A DNA stretch of 64,000 nt from Acidobacteriaceae bacterium. Lineage in GTDB: Bacteria > Acidobacteriota > Terriglobia > Terriglobales > Acidobacteriaceae. The notes beneath the pieces were generated by a model, which was given only the letters and a program-made list of their open reading frames with translations, was not told the DNA's origin and did no database searches. Within the stretch, counting starts at the first letter, position 1, and each line of letters opens with the position of its first letter. Positions 26,766 to 35,904 of this stretch are shown piece by piece. A program made the position numbers and the translations under genes. The stretch covers positions 434,001 through 498,000 of the forward strand of contig JAOAPN010000013.1 of assembly GCA_025462885.1 (NCBI GenBank), read 5' to 3'.

Positions 26766-27683
26766 ATGGCAGAGATGAAAGCAATGGAGTTTACAGACGA
26801 GCTAAACCTGCAGCCGGTAAGACGTCCGGTTCTCGAGCCGCAAACGGGCGAAATTCTGATTCAGGTCTCCGCCGCTGGAGTGACCCCTACGGAGAAACTT
26901 TGGTATACCACCAGCCACTATGCGGACGGTACAGCCCGATCCAAGGCAATTCCCGGACATGAATTCTCAGGCACAGTTGCGGGGTTAGGTGCGGGAGCAA
27001 CTGGCTACAGGCTGGGAGATGCTGTTTTCGGCTTGAATGATTGGTTTGCAGAGGGTGCTACGGCTGAGTTCTGCATAACAAAACCATCGAATCTTTCTCT
27101 GAAGCCATCTTCTCTTTCCCACGTCGAAGCGGCCTCAGCTCCGATTGGCTTGCTGACGGCATGGCAGGGACTGCATCTCCAAGCAAAATTACAGAAAGGC
27201 GAACGAGTTCTTATACACGGAGGAGCGGGGGCGGTGGGACTTTTCGCGGTTCAACTTGCAAGATCGCAAGGAGCGTATGTGATTGCCACGTCGTCCAAGG
27301 CGAACATCGATTTTGTAAAACAGCTTGGAGCCAATGAGGTCATCGATTATCGCGAGCGCCGTTTTGAAGAGGCAGGCCTGGTCGATGTCATCTTCGATAC
27401 CGTGGGCGGAGAAACCTTGGACAGATCCTGGGATCTTCTCAAGCCTGGTGGCAGATTGGTTACGATTGCTGCGGACGCAGAATCGAGTACCGATCCCCGA
27501 GTAAAGAGTGCCTTTTTCATCGTCGAACAGGATGGAGAACAACTAGCCGCACTAGGCAAGCTTTTCGATTCCGGAGAATTGAAAGCTTTTGTCAAAGCTG
27601 AGCTGCCAATGGAAGAAGCAGACCATGCTTATAGCGGCTCGATTGCTGGCAATCCCGGCAAGCTAATCATCCGGACGAAATAG
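26766..27683 (+). CDS. NADP-dependent MDR oxidoreductase (quinone-oxidoreductase-like)
   Basis: A 305-residue zinc-independent medium-chain dehydrogenase. The N-terminal GroES-like domain contains PGHEFSGTVAGLG. The Rossmann domain shows VLIHGGAGAVGLFAVQLAR (about residues 155-173), then NEVIDYR and FDTVGGETL. The Cys/His zinc ligands of true alcohol dehydrogenases are absent, which fits quinone/enone reductases. The start lies 26 bases after the upstream HD gene, so the two form an operon. It probably reduces a reactive enone or quinone; the partner HD hydrolase hints at a small catabolic module. Confidence 0.9.
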   Translation: MAEMKAMEFTDELNLQPVRRPVLEPQTGEILIQVSAAGVTPTEKLWYTTSHYADGTARSKAIPGHEFSGTVAGLGAGATGYRLGDAVFGLNDWFAEGATAEFCITKPSNLSLKPSSLSHVEAASAPIGLLTAWQGLHLQAKLQKGERVLIHGGAGAVGLFAVQLARSQGAYVIATSSKANIDFVKQLGANEVIDYRERRFEEAGLVDVIFDTVGGETLDRSWDLLKPGGRLVTIAADAESSTDPRVKSAFFIVEQDGEQLAALGKLFDSGELKAFVKAELPMEEADHAYSGSIAGNPGKLIIRTK

Positions 27684-27935
27684 TTTCGCCCGCCGCAATA
27701 TTCGATACAAACGACAGTAAGAGACACACTGATGAGATAAGTTGAACTTAAGGCAATTTGCACTACTGAATTCATCGAGTTCTCACGATGCTGGGACGAT
27801 TGTGAAAGGCTTGGAGTCGCGAATTGGTGTCCTCATGCAGGTCGCTCTCGAGGTTGCGTCCGAATCGACTTCGATCCAGAAGCCGAGTGAAGGAAAACAT
27901 TTTTCTTTGACACTTATTCGACTGCCCTTTCGTCC

Positions 27936-28601
27936 TTAGCCTTGCCAAGGGGAGTTGCGAATCACAGAGCAGAAGTTGCCGCGGCGGAACGTAGGATCTT
28001 TGTCTGCCAGCACATCTGCCTTTACGTTTCCAAAGGTCGTTTCCGGCTGGTGCTTTATCCCATCGTAAAAGGCCTGCAAAATATCTTCCTTGAAATGCGG
28101 AGTGCGGGGATATCGCTGCACGATAGCTACCCGATCCGCTTCCTGGAAATTGCTGTAGTCAATGCCAAGCACATCCATCTCGACGCCTGCGGTCACAAGT
28201 GCAACGACCGGATGCATATACTTGGGAATATCCGGCGTCGTATGCAGTGCGATCGACGTCCACACCTGCTCTATCTCCTGCTCTGAGAGGTTATGCCCTT
28301 GCAGAAAATCGCGCGCGGCATTTGCTCCGTCGACCTCAAAGCGGTCGGAGGCGCTGCTATATGCAGGCACGAGCCCAAGGTCATGAAACATGGCTCCTGC
28401 GTACAAGAGCTCGGTGTCGAATTTGAGTCCGCGACGCTGGCCGGCAAGCGCGGCGAAGTGATAGACACGGCTGGAATGATTGAAGAGAAGTACGGACTCG
28501 GTAGCGCGGATGAACGCAGTGATCTCACCTGCAAGTTTGCTGTCCGGAACGTGAATGCCTGAGAGCCGTGAGGATGGAAAGGTCTGCGTAGATGTTGTCA
28601 T
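27936..28601 (-). CDS. HD-domain hydrolase (cyanamide-hydratase-like family), copy 2
   Basis: A 221-residue paralogue of the protein at 26092. The same order of motifs is visible: LFNHSSRVYHFAAL, GAMFHDLGLV, DRFEVDGANAARDFL, ALHTTPDIPKYM and TAGVEMDVLGIDY. Its C-terminus (KPETTFGNVKADVLADKDP) is the canonical family ending, whereas copy 1 has drifted there (GTVNDSICERL). It lies convergent to the MDR gene and is encoded on the same strand as, and just downstream of, the GlxA-type regulator, separated by about 80 bases. Confidence 0.88.
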   Translation of the reverse strand: MTTSTQTFPSSRLSGIHVPDSKLAGEITAFIRATESVLLFNHSSRVYHFAALAGQRRGLKFDTELLYAGAMFHDLGLVPAYSSASDRFEVDGANAARDFLQGHNLSEQEIEQVWTSIALHTTPDIPKYMHPVVALVTAGVEMDVLGIDYSNFQEADRVAIVQRYPRTPHFKEDILQAFYDGIKHQPETTFGNVKADVLADKDPTFRRGNFCSVIRNSPWQG

Positions 28602-28684
28602 GAGGAAGCGCTTCCAGCGCGGTTGACTTGCTTCTTCACGCTAGAACATACAGTATGCGACCGCCACGACAGCTTTGCAGTGAT

Positions 28685-29662
28685 TTAGGACATCGGCTTT
28701 TCTGACACGGATGTGCGCGATAGCGGGCTTCTGAAACGGTTCGCATATTCAGCCGCGGTGATGCCGAGAATTCTGGAGAAGGCACGCCGCATGGCTTCCG
28801 TCGACTTGAAGCCGGAGGCGTCTGCGATCTCTTTCAGTCCTTTAGGTGACGAATCGATCATCTGCTGCGCTGCTTCAACGCGCATACGGTCGACAAACTG
28901 CCCCGGATTCATGCCTGTTTCGCGCAAACATATACGTGTGAAGTGGCGCGCACTCATACCGACACGCTCGGCGAGTGCTTCGACCGTAAGATTTTCGTGA
29001 AGATGCTCCAGCATCCATACTTGAAGCTCACGCAATGGTGTGGCCGCCGTCGATTGATGCGAAAGCATGTGGCTATACTGTGCCTGACCACCCGGACGCA
29101 CCAGAAACATCACGAGGAACCGTGCAATCCGTAACGATACCTCGTGACCGTGGTCTTCTTCCACGAGGGCCAGCGAGAGGTCGATTCCAGCGGTTATCCC
29201 TGCCGAGGTATAGGTGGAACCGTCGCGGACGTAGATGGGATCGGAGCGCACCCGTACCGACGGATATTCTCTTGCGAGCCGCTCGCAAAAATTCCAATGC
29301 GTGACGGCTTCTTTCCCATCCAGCAAACCTGCCTCCGCCAGCAGAAATGCACCCGTGCAGATAGACGCGACCCGACGCGAACGTTTTGCTGCAGATGCGA
29401 TCCACTCAATGAACTCGGGATCATAGATCCCGCTCTCTGCACCCGGCCCTCCAACAAGTATCAGCGTGTCAATTGGTCCAACGATCTCGGCGCTCGGCGT
29501 GGCATCACCAAGTACGATCGTGCGATTAGTCTGCAGACTGCGTTCAGCGCCCGGGTTGGCAAGGATGACCTCGTAGTCAGGCGCATTCGAGAAGACCTCC
29601 AGTGGACCTGCAACATCGAGAATCTGAACGGGAGGGGGACCGATAATCACGACTTTTCGCAT
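28685..29662 (-). CDS. GlxA-type transcriptional regulator (DJ-1/PfpI + AraC HTH)
   Basis: A 325-residue two-domain regulator. The N-terminal DJ-1/PfpI domain contains VASICTGAFLLAEAGLLDG, with the nucleophile-elbow Cys near residue 102, and AVTHWNFCERLA. The C-terminal AraC domain has two helix-turn-helices (VEALAERVGMSARHFTRICL; LKEIADASGFKSTEAMRRAF). It is the natural regulator candidate for the adjacent HD genes and the MDR oxidoreductase. The ligand is unknown; related proteins are near isonitrile hydratase in sequence, interesting beside cyanamide-hydratase-like HD proteins. Confidence 0.92.
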   Translation of the reverse strand: MRKVVIIGPPPVQILDVAGPLEVFSNAPDYEVILANPGAERSLQTNRTIVLGDATPSAEIVGPIDTLILVGGPGAESGIYDPEFIEWIASAAKRSRRVASICTGAFLLAEAGLLDGKEAVTHWNFCERLAREYPSVRVRSDPIYVRDGSTYTSAGITAGIDLSLALVEEDHGHEVSLRIARFLVMFLVRPGGQAQYSHMLSHQSTAATPLRELQVWMLEHLHENLTVEALAERVGMSARHFTRICLRETGMNPGQFVDRMRVEAAQQMIDSSPKGLKEIADASGFKSTEAMRRAFSRILGITAAEYANRFRSPLSRTSVSEKPMS

Positions 29663-30042
29663 GCACCGATTCTATCGAGCGAGCAGTTCGATACGGATAA
29701 GACTGTATCTGGAGCCACCCAGGGCTCGGCTATCAGCTCTTCCTGGGGGACGGGCAATCCGGAAGTTGGATCTCAGTTGGTGATAACAGGGCAATGCGCT
29801 CATCGAGGAGCCATTGGCTCGTGTTCCGAGAGGTTTGTCGGCAAACAGGAACTAGCGCGCCCAGCCGCAAATTACCGAGGTGCTGGGTCCCACGGCGTCT
29901 TGATATCGACGCCTAATAGATCCAGCATCCCTCCCTTGCTAACGAAACACGACAGCGTCTAAGCATTCGATGCCCTACGCCGTGGACCAGGCTTCAGCCG
30001 ATCCGCTGCTCCGTTCGGTCCGTTATTCCACGTGAACCTTGA
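29663..30042. other. gap between regulator and TonB receptor 3' end
   Basis: About 380 bases with no supported gene. It contains a stretch (29765-29820) similar to 25161-25215, including the identical 15-mer CAATGCGCTCATCGA. Open frames crossing it (for example 29144-29962 plus) are antisense shadows of the regulator that run on by chance. Confidence 0.5.
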
Positions 30043-33000
30043 TTAGAAACGGATGAACGCTCCAAATTGATAGACCCTGGGCTGGTTGGCCTGAGTCGTG
30101 ATCTGGCCAAAAGAACTGCTTGTCCAGTCGGTGGACGGAGCTGTATAAACCGGGTGATTGAGGGCGTTGATTGCCTCCATACGAATCTGAAGCTGGCTCT
30201 CCCTCCACAATGGAAAGTTTCTCTGCACTCCCAGGTCGAACTGGTTGAGGAAGTCGGAACGTAGACCGGAGAAGCGAATGGGGAATGTCCGAATCTGATA
30301 CTGATTCGGAAGGACATTAGAGCAGACTGCTGTTGCACAGCCCGACGTCGTCTGCAGCCAGTTCGACCGATCGAACCAGAATCCAGCGACACCCGGTTTT
30401 GCGATTGATTTCTTATACCCCGACCTGCCCCAGGCGGAGTCGACCGGGTTCACTCCATTGTAAAGGGGGCTTGTGTTACCGGGATTGAAGTTCAGCGGCT
30501 GACCGCTCTGAACCTGATAGACCCCTTGAACCTGCCATCCTCCGATCACTGCGGAGGTTATTGAGTTGTTGGTGGCGTACCGTCTGCCGCGACCGAACGG
30601 AAGCTCATACAGGAATGAAGTGGCGAAACGAAGGGGGCGATCCAGCTGCGAGATCCCGTACCAGAGGCTCGTATCGGAAGGGTTGAGGTACTGCGACGCA
30701 TCGAGAGTCCTCGACCATGTAAAGGAGGTCGTCAGTGAGAGGCCGCTCTGAAAGCGACGATTCAGCTGCGCCTGCAGTCCGTGATAGATCGACATGCCAT
30801 TGTTGAGATAAGCCGTCACTCCCGTAAATTCAGGATAAGGACGCAGAAGCTGCGACACCGTTGTCCTGCTGCTTCCCAGAGACGCTGTGCTGGGAATGAC
30901 GCCGCTGAACGGATTCGTGACATTGCCATTCAGGCGATCGAAGGTCGTTTTGTCATAGCCGTTGTTGATCTTTGAAAGATATTGCAGGGGGACAGCGTTG
31001 TAGTCCCGTTGGACGGGCACATGAACCCCATGATTGCCAACGTAGTCCAGTGCGGCCAGCCACGAGCCGAACTGGTGCTGCATCCCGAAGCTCCATCTCA
31101 TGTTGTAGGGAATCTGCGGATTGGGCGTCTGGAAAGTGATGGACTGGCCGAGAAAGGTCTGCAATCCCAGGTTGCTCCCGGTTGGCTGGGTAAATCCAGT
31201 TGGAAATGGATTATCGAGCGTGCTGATGAAGGTAAGGCCATTGTCTCCGCTTCCATTCAGACTTGTCGTGGCGCTGTAGCCCTGCTGCGGAGTCAAGGTA
31301 GCGTTGTTGGTAGATCCGCTGTTGCCACCGGAAAGGATGAACAGCTGGACGGAGTCTGCGAAGAGCCCGAAGCCTCCACGAACTACAGTATTTTGTTCCG
31401 GTTGATAGGAGAATCCGATACGGGGAAGGAAGAGGAGCTTCTGTGAGGTATATATGTTTCTTTCGCTGTTGCCTTCGCCTGCGAAACGCAGGCCGCCATT
31501 GACGGAAAACTGACTCGCGGGCAACAGGGCTGGATTTGTGGCTGCGATGCTTGCGTAGTTCGCCTTCGCAGCAGCTGCGATGGGATTGACTGCGTTGAAA
31601 TCGAAGTAAGTATTGGCCTTGTTGTAACGTTCGCTGTTCGGTCCTTCATATTCGTATCTAAGTCCGGCATTGATTGTCAGCTTCGAGGTCGCCTTCCAGT
31701 CATCCATGAAGAACCCGGCGATGTAGTTGGACCGCAGAGCATAATCCGCATTAGTGGTCAGCCTTGCCGTACTCAAGATGCCGCGCTCCAACTGGGCAAG
31801 CCCGAAACCTGCCTTACTTGGGACCTGGGCGTTGCTGTTGGCCGTCACATAATTTCCAGTCGTAGCATAGGCGCCATTATTTCCCGCCCCGGAACCTCCG
31901 TTGGTGTTGTACATGCGATACTCCACGCCTGTGCGGAAGTAATGCGAGCTCACCAGCTTGCTTGCCTGTACAGCTCCCATCGTGATGTCGTCATGGGATG
32001 CGATGTTGTTCTTGTCGGCGAGAGCCTGGAAACCCGTAGGCGCAATGTTGGGAAATGAATCTGCGGCCCCGGGCATTCCATCGACCAGATAGCTGGGCAT
32101 GCTGATCGAGGTCGCATCCAGCAGGCCCTGGGAGTTAACAATGTTTGAATTCACGAACCGAGTCCAGGTAAGGTGCGCCTCGACGACGGTCGTGGGATTC
32201 ACAATGAAGTTGTAGCCAATCGCAACTCCCTTATTCACGTACGTCAGAGTAGTTCCGCTAACAGGGTAAAAGTAGGCATTTGTCTTCGACTGCAGCCGGT
32301 TGCTGAGGACGAAGTGGCCGAACAGGGATTGACGCGGAGTCATGGTGTAGTCCGCCCGGGTCGCCAAGGAGTAGTAATAGTCCGGTTCAGAACCGGCGTA
32401 TACAAAGTTTCCGGTGCCGTCGGAGTTTCCCGGCGCATTGGGCTCGGGATAGTAAGAAAGAATCTTCTTCGCTATCGGGGAGATGTTCCTGATGATGTTG
32501 CCGGGGATGGGGGTTCGGGTGACGATTCCGCCTGCACCCGCAGTGCCGCTGGTGGGCTCGTAAAGCTGATATTGATTGGTAACACCGGCCGTATGCGCCG
32601 GATCCTGCGCATACAGGGCGGAGAAGTCCCCGGTTCTCTCGGGAAGAGTGGGAACGGTAAGGGTCTGTGGGTTGGGGGCGGCCTGACGGCTTCGCTCGTA
32701 TCCGACGAAGAAGAATGCCTTGTTCTTTACGATTGGTCCGCCAAGAGTTCCGCCATATCGCAGCCACGTGGGAGAGGCGCTCGGGTTCCCCGACAGTGTC
32801 CAGGTCTTCGAGTTCAAGGTGGGGTTCTGGTAGTAGGCAAATGCTCCGCCGTGGAAGGCATTGGTGCCTGACTTGATGCTGGTATTCACGAAGCCGCCGG
32901 AGGCATGCCCCTGGCTGGAGTCGTACGTCGCGGTCTCCATACGATACTGTCCGACGAATTCGGTTGACGGAGTATAAGCCGACAGCCGGATGCGATTGTT

Positions 33001-33609
33001 TGGCGCCCCATCCAGCCGGTATTCAAGAGCGTTCAGCATCGACCCGTTTACCGAGACGCTGGCAGTGGTGCTGTCGTAGGTGTGGATGTTGGGGTTGACG
33101 CCGGAAGGCGACACGCCGGGCGCCAGCGTCTGTAGCGTAAAGGGATTGCCATAGATCAGGGGAAGTTCCTGCATGCTTCTCTGTTCCACGATCAAACCCA
33201 TTGAGGCGCTTGTGGTCGCCAGCTGCTGAATGCCTTCCTCGACGTTGACGGTCTCGGTGGCGCTTCCAAGCTCCATTGTCACGCTCTGCTCGTTGGTGAC
33301 GTTGACGTCAACGTTCAGGTTCGTTCGCTGCAGCTTCTTGAAGCCCTGCATCTCAACGGTCAGGGCATAGATTCCGGGAATAAGAGACTGAAAGTTGTAA
33401 TCACCCGACTCGTTCGCGGAGGCGGTTTGCGAAACCCCGGTCGCGATGTTCTGGAGCGTTATAGCCGCTCCCGGCAGAACAGCGCCCGTCGAATCGGCGA
33501 TCCGTCCCTTGACGGTGCCGCGGTCGTTTTGGGCCAGAGCTGAATTTGTCGCTATTACCGCGAAAAGCAAAGCAACCAGCAAACCTAAGGTGGAACGATT
33601 TTGATGCAT
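30043..33609 (-). CDS. Oar-like TonB-dependent receptor with carboxypeptidase-regulatory domain
   Basis: A 1188-residue outer-membrane receptor of the same architecture as the one at 20020 but a different subgroup. The signal peptide (TLGLLVALLFAVIATNSALAQ) is followed by the beta-sandwich GTVKGRIADSTGAVLPGA. The plug contains TLAPGVSPSGVNPNIHT and GAPNNRIRLSAYTP, and the long barrel ends VYQFGAFIRF with the terminal Phe. The ATG at 33609 is preferred over the further upstream start at 33645 because GGGGG lies about 8 bases before it. It is divergent from the enolase-superfamily operon and probably imports its substrate. Confidence 0.92.
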   Translation of the reverse strand: MHQNRSTLGLLVALLFAVIATNSALAQNDRGTVKGRIADSTGAVLPGAAITLQNIATGVSQTASANESGDYNFQSLIPGIYALTVEMQGFKKLQRTNLNVDVNVTNEQSVTMELGSATETVNVEEGIQQLATTSASMGLIVEQRSMQELPLIYGNPFTLQTLAPGVSPSGVNPNIHTYDSTTASVSVNGSMLNALEYRLDGAPNNRIRLSAYTPSTEFVGQYRMETATYDSSQGHASGGFVNTSIKSGTNAFHGGAFAYYQNPTLNSKTWTLSGNPSASPTWLRYGGTLGGPIVKNKAFFFVGYERSRQAAPNPQTLTVPTLPERTGDFSALYAQDPAHTAGVTNQYQLYEPTSGTAGAGGIVTRTPIPGNIIRNISPIAKKILSYYPEPNAPGNSDGTGNFVYAGSEPDYYYSLATRADYTMTPRQSLFGHFVLSNRLQSKTNAYFYPVSGTTLTYVNKGVAIGYNFIVNPTTVVEAHLTWTRFVNSNIVNSQGLLDATSISMPSYLVDGMPGAADSFPNIAPTGFQALADKNNIASHDDITMGAVQASKLVSSHYFRTGVEYRMYNTNGGSGAGNNGAYATTGNYVTANSNAQVPSKAGFGLAQLERGILSTARLTTNADYALRSNYIAGFFMDDWKATSKLTINAGLRYEYEGPNSERYNKANTYFDFNAVNPIAAAAKANYASIAATNPALLPASQFSVNGGLRFAGEGNSERNIYTSQKLLFLPRIGFSYQPEQNTVVRGGFGLFADSVQLFILSGGNSGSTNNATLTPQQGYSATTSLNGSGDNGLTFISTLDNPFPTGFTQPTGSNLGLQTFLGQSITFQTPNPQIPYNMRWSFGMQHQFGSWLAALDYVGNHGVHVPVQRDYNAVPLQYLSKINNGYDKTTFDRLNGNVTNPFSGVIPSTASLGSSRTTVSQLLRPYPEFTGVTAYLNNGMSIYHGLQAQLNRRFQSGLSLTTSFTWSRTLDASQYLNPSDTSLWYGISQLDRPLRFATSFLYELPFGRGRRYATNNSITSAVIGGWQVQGVYQVQSGQPLNFNPGNTSPLYNGVNPVDSAWGRSGYKKSIAKPGVAGFWFDRSNWLQTTSGCATAVCSNVLPNQYQIRTFPIRFSGLRSDFLNQFDLGVQRNFPLWRESQLQIRMEAINALNHPVYTAPSTDWTSSSFGQITTQANQPRVYQFGAFIRF

Positions 33610-34114
33610 GACGACCCCCTGAGATGTCTCGCTCGGATCGGGCACGGCCCTTTACAGGTGCACGGCCGAACTTCATTTTTAGAGCGGACCAACCATACGC
33701 GGGTGCCTACACTGTTCGGACCATTCTCTACGTAAGCAACATGTTTCCGACGCGTTGTAAACCGCTTTTCTATATGAGTTACACGACATTTGTCGTTGTA
33801 ACTCGATTGCGATCTCAGAAGCAACAGGAGACCAACTCCGGGCAACGTATTCTCAGGTCGGCATTTGCGTAGAGTTAGACCGAGGCCAACCAGCTCATTT
33901 AAAAGGAATATTTCGGTCTGATACATGTTGACTACATACCGCTTCGCACCTGTAAATGATGATCCGCTATAGTTTTGTTCGGTTTTTCACCGCTACTTTG
34001 CCGGTAGCGAAACCTGAGTGAGAGAGCTTGCAGAGGATCTCGAATGGGATGGTTTACCGGCTGAAAGATCGGACCATTCCGAGTAAGCATTCCAGGATCG
34101 AAGAGGACACAAGG
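33610..34114. other. divergent regulatory region of the sugar-acid locus
   Basis: About 505 bases between the TonB receptor (minus) and the enolase-superfamily gene (plus). It should hold both promoters. The clearest element is the near-perfect dyad at 33776-33804. No gene is supported here. Confidence 0.6.
33776..33804. promoter_or_regulatory. dyad, candidate operator
   Basis: GAGTTACACGACA and TGTCGTTGTAACTC are inverted halves around a two-base centre, with one extra T in the right arm. The GTTACA/TGTAAC halves resemble operators of GntR- or LacI-type regulators, but none is encoded nearby. It lies about 167 bases upstream of the TonB receptor start and about 310 upstream of the divergent operon. 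Confidence 0.5.
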
Positions 34115-35404
34115 ATGGAATTCAATCGTCGACACTTAATTAAAGGAGTTCTAACTGCCAGCGCAGCGGCTGGCATGCCACGCATGGTAGCGGGACAATT
34201 TCTGAACGCGCCGCGTCATGGGCTCCCCGGGACCCTCCAGGAGCGTTATGCAAAGCTCGACGCTATCCTTAACAAGCCGGTATTCAAGCGAGAACTGTTC
34301 AAGGATCCGGTCATCATCGAATCGGTCGAGCTGCTCCATTACAAGAACTCCTGGATATGCCGGGTCCGGTCCAGGGACGGCCACGAGGGCATCTCGGTAT
34401 CGAACGCGCAGCAGATGCAGATCTTCTATCCGGTTCTGGTTAAGCGGATGGCCCCTTTCTTTGTCGGAAAGGACGCGCGGGACCTGGAGGATATTTTAGA
34501 GGCTGTCACTGTCTACGAGTCGAACTACAAGGCCCAGAGCCTTGCGATCTGGGTTCCGCTGGCAACGATCGAATTTGCGATTCTCGATATGTTCGGAAAA
34601 ATGTCGGGCCGCTCAATCGGGCTGCTGATCTCCGACAAGATCTACAATCCGAAGATCCACGTCTATCAGGCTAACGGTGAGCGGGACAACTCCGCTGAAG
34701 AGGTTATCGAGCACTTGAAACGCGATCTTGCGGTCTCTCATGCAAAGGCGATCAAGTTCAAGCTGGGCGGCCGCATGAGCCATGTGGAATATCCTGCCGG
34801 GCGAAGCGAAAAGCTAATTCCCATGGTCCGCAAAACCTTTGGGGACGAGATGGTCATTTCGGCCGACGCCAATGGCTCCTACACCCCGCAGCAGGCAATA
34901 CCTATCGGAAAGCTGATGCAGGAGCAAAAGTATGCCTTCTTCGAGGAGCCGGTGCCGTTCGACTGGTACGAGGAGACCAAACAGGTAGCCGATGCGCTTG
35001 AAATCCCCATCGCCGGCGGCGAGCAGGAGTCCTCCATGCACAACTTCCGTTGGCTCGTCGCCAATGGAGGTCTCTCGATCACGCAGCAGGACATGTTCTA
35101 CTTCGGCGGGATGGTTCGCTGCATGCGCGTGGCCCGCATGGCTCACGCCTTTGGCAAGCAGACGATCCCGCACATCTCGTCCACGGGCCTCGGCTACGTG
35201 TACATGATGCACTTCGTCGCGGCGATACCGAACTCGGGTCCATACCACGAGTTCAAGGAGTTCAATAACACGCTGCCGTTCAAGTGCCCGACTTCGAGTC
35301 TTCTGTCCGATGAGAGCGGGACGGTCAAGGTGCCGATGGGTCCCGGACTCGGTGTTGAGATCGATCCTGCTTATATCGCCAAACATGAGGTCGTGAAGGG
35401 ATGA
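34115..35404 (+). CDS. Tat-exported enolase-superfamily (mandelate racemase/sugar-acid dehydratase-like) protein
   Basis: A 429-residue protein. The N-terminus EFNRRHLIKGVLTASAAAGM is a twin-arginine signal. Catalytic and metal residues of the mandelate racemase group are in order: Lys214/Lys216 in IKFKL, Asp251 in DANGSY, Glu277-Glu278 in FEEPVPFDW, Glu303 in GGEQES and His353 in PHISSTG. Members abstract the alpha-proton of carboxylates, mostly dehydrating or epimerising sugar acids. ATG 34115 is chosen because the Tat motif follows it and AGAGGA precedes it; the frame is open to 34028. The cupin start overlaps its stop. Export of this enzyme class is uncommon. Confidence 0.88.
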   Translation: MEFNRRHLIKGVLTASAAAGMPRMVAGQFLNAPRHGLPGTLQERYAKLDAILNKPVFKRELFKDPVIIESVELLHYKNSWICRVRSRDGHEGISVSNAQQMQIFYPVLVKRMAPFFVGKDARDLEDILEAVTVYESNYKAQSLAIWVPLATIEFAILDMFGKMSGRSIGLLISDKIYNPKIHVYQANGERDNSAEEVIEHLKRDLAVSHAKAIKFKLGGRMSHVEYPAGRSEKLIPMVRKTFGDEMVISADANGSYTPQQAIPIGKLMQEQKYAFFEEPVPFDWYEETKQVADALEIPIAGGEQESSMHNFRWLVANGGLSITQQDMFYFGGMVRCMRVARMAHAFGKQTIPHISSTGLGYVYMMHFVAAIPNSGPYHEFKEFNNTLPFKCPTSSLLSDESGTVKVPMGPGLGVEIDPAYIAKHEVVKG

Positions 35405-35844
35405 AACTCTCTCCTTTCTTATCCATCGCATTGCTTGTTGCTGTCACGTCGGCGGGGCGGGCGCAACAGCCCGTTCTACCTGAGGGTGTGACTATTTGGC
35501 CCCAGGGCATGCCGCCTCATGGCATTAAGCAGAAGGACGACTACGGCAACCACATTCTCTCCGTCTCGCACCGGGAAAAGAGCGGCGTAGTTGAGCTTCA
35601 TGAGACGAAGGAAGACGTCATGATTGTGCGGAGCGGGGAGGCAACCCTCATCGTCGGGGGCAGGGGAACGAATATGCATCCCTCCGCCCCGAAGGAACAG
35701 CAGGGCACGAATATCGAAGACGGTGTCTCGAGACACGTCTCTGCCGGAGACGTGATTCATATTCCGGCCAACACGGCGCATCAGTTTCTGCTGGAGCCAG
35801 GAAAGCAGATCACGTACACCCTTGTAAAAATCGTTAACCGCTGA
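35401..35844 (+). CDS. secreted cupin-domain protein
   Basis: A 147-residue protein with signal peptide (KLSPFLSIALLVAVTSAGRAQ) and a single cupin barrel. Motif 1 runs through VVELHETKEDVMIVRSGEATLIVGG and motif 2 through ISAGD-like SAGDVIHIPANTAHQFLLEPG, giving the His/Glu metal ligands. Its ATGA start overlaps the upstream stop, so it is coupled to the enolase-superfamily gene. Cupins of this size act as isomerases, oxygenases or binding proteins. Acting on the same exported sugar acid is inferred from the coupling. Confidence 0.87.
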   Translation: MKLSPFLSIALLVAVTSAGRAQQPVLPEGVTIWPQGMPPHGIKQKDDYGNHILSVSHREKSGVVELHETKEDVMIVRSGEATLIVGGRGTNMHPSAPKEQQGTNIEDGVSRHVSAGDVIHIPANTAHQFLLEPGKQITYTLVKIVNR

Positions 35845-35904
35845 CGTCCGACGGACGGACAAAACCAGCTCAACAAAAGGTCATCTGATGAGGATGAATT
35901 GACT

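Noticed and set aside
29144..29962. 272-codon plus-strand frame opposite the GlxA regulator
   Set aside because: First two thirds antisense to the regulator; the remainder is non-coding DNA with no recognisable protein.
34814..35431. 205-codon minus-strand frame opposite the enolase-superfamily gene
   Set aside because: Antisense shadow; the sense strand carries all catalytic residues in order.
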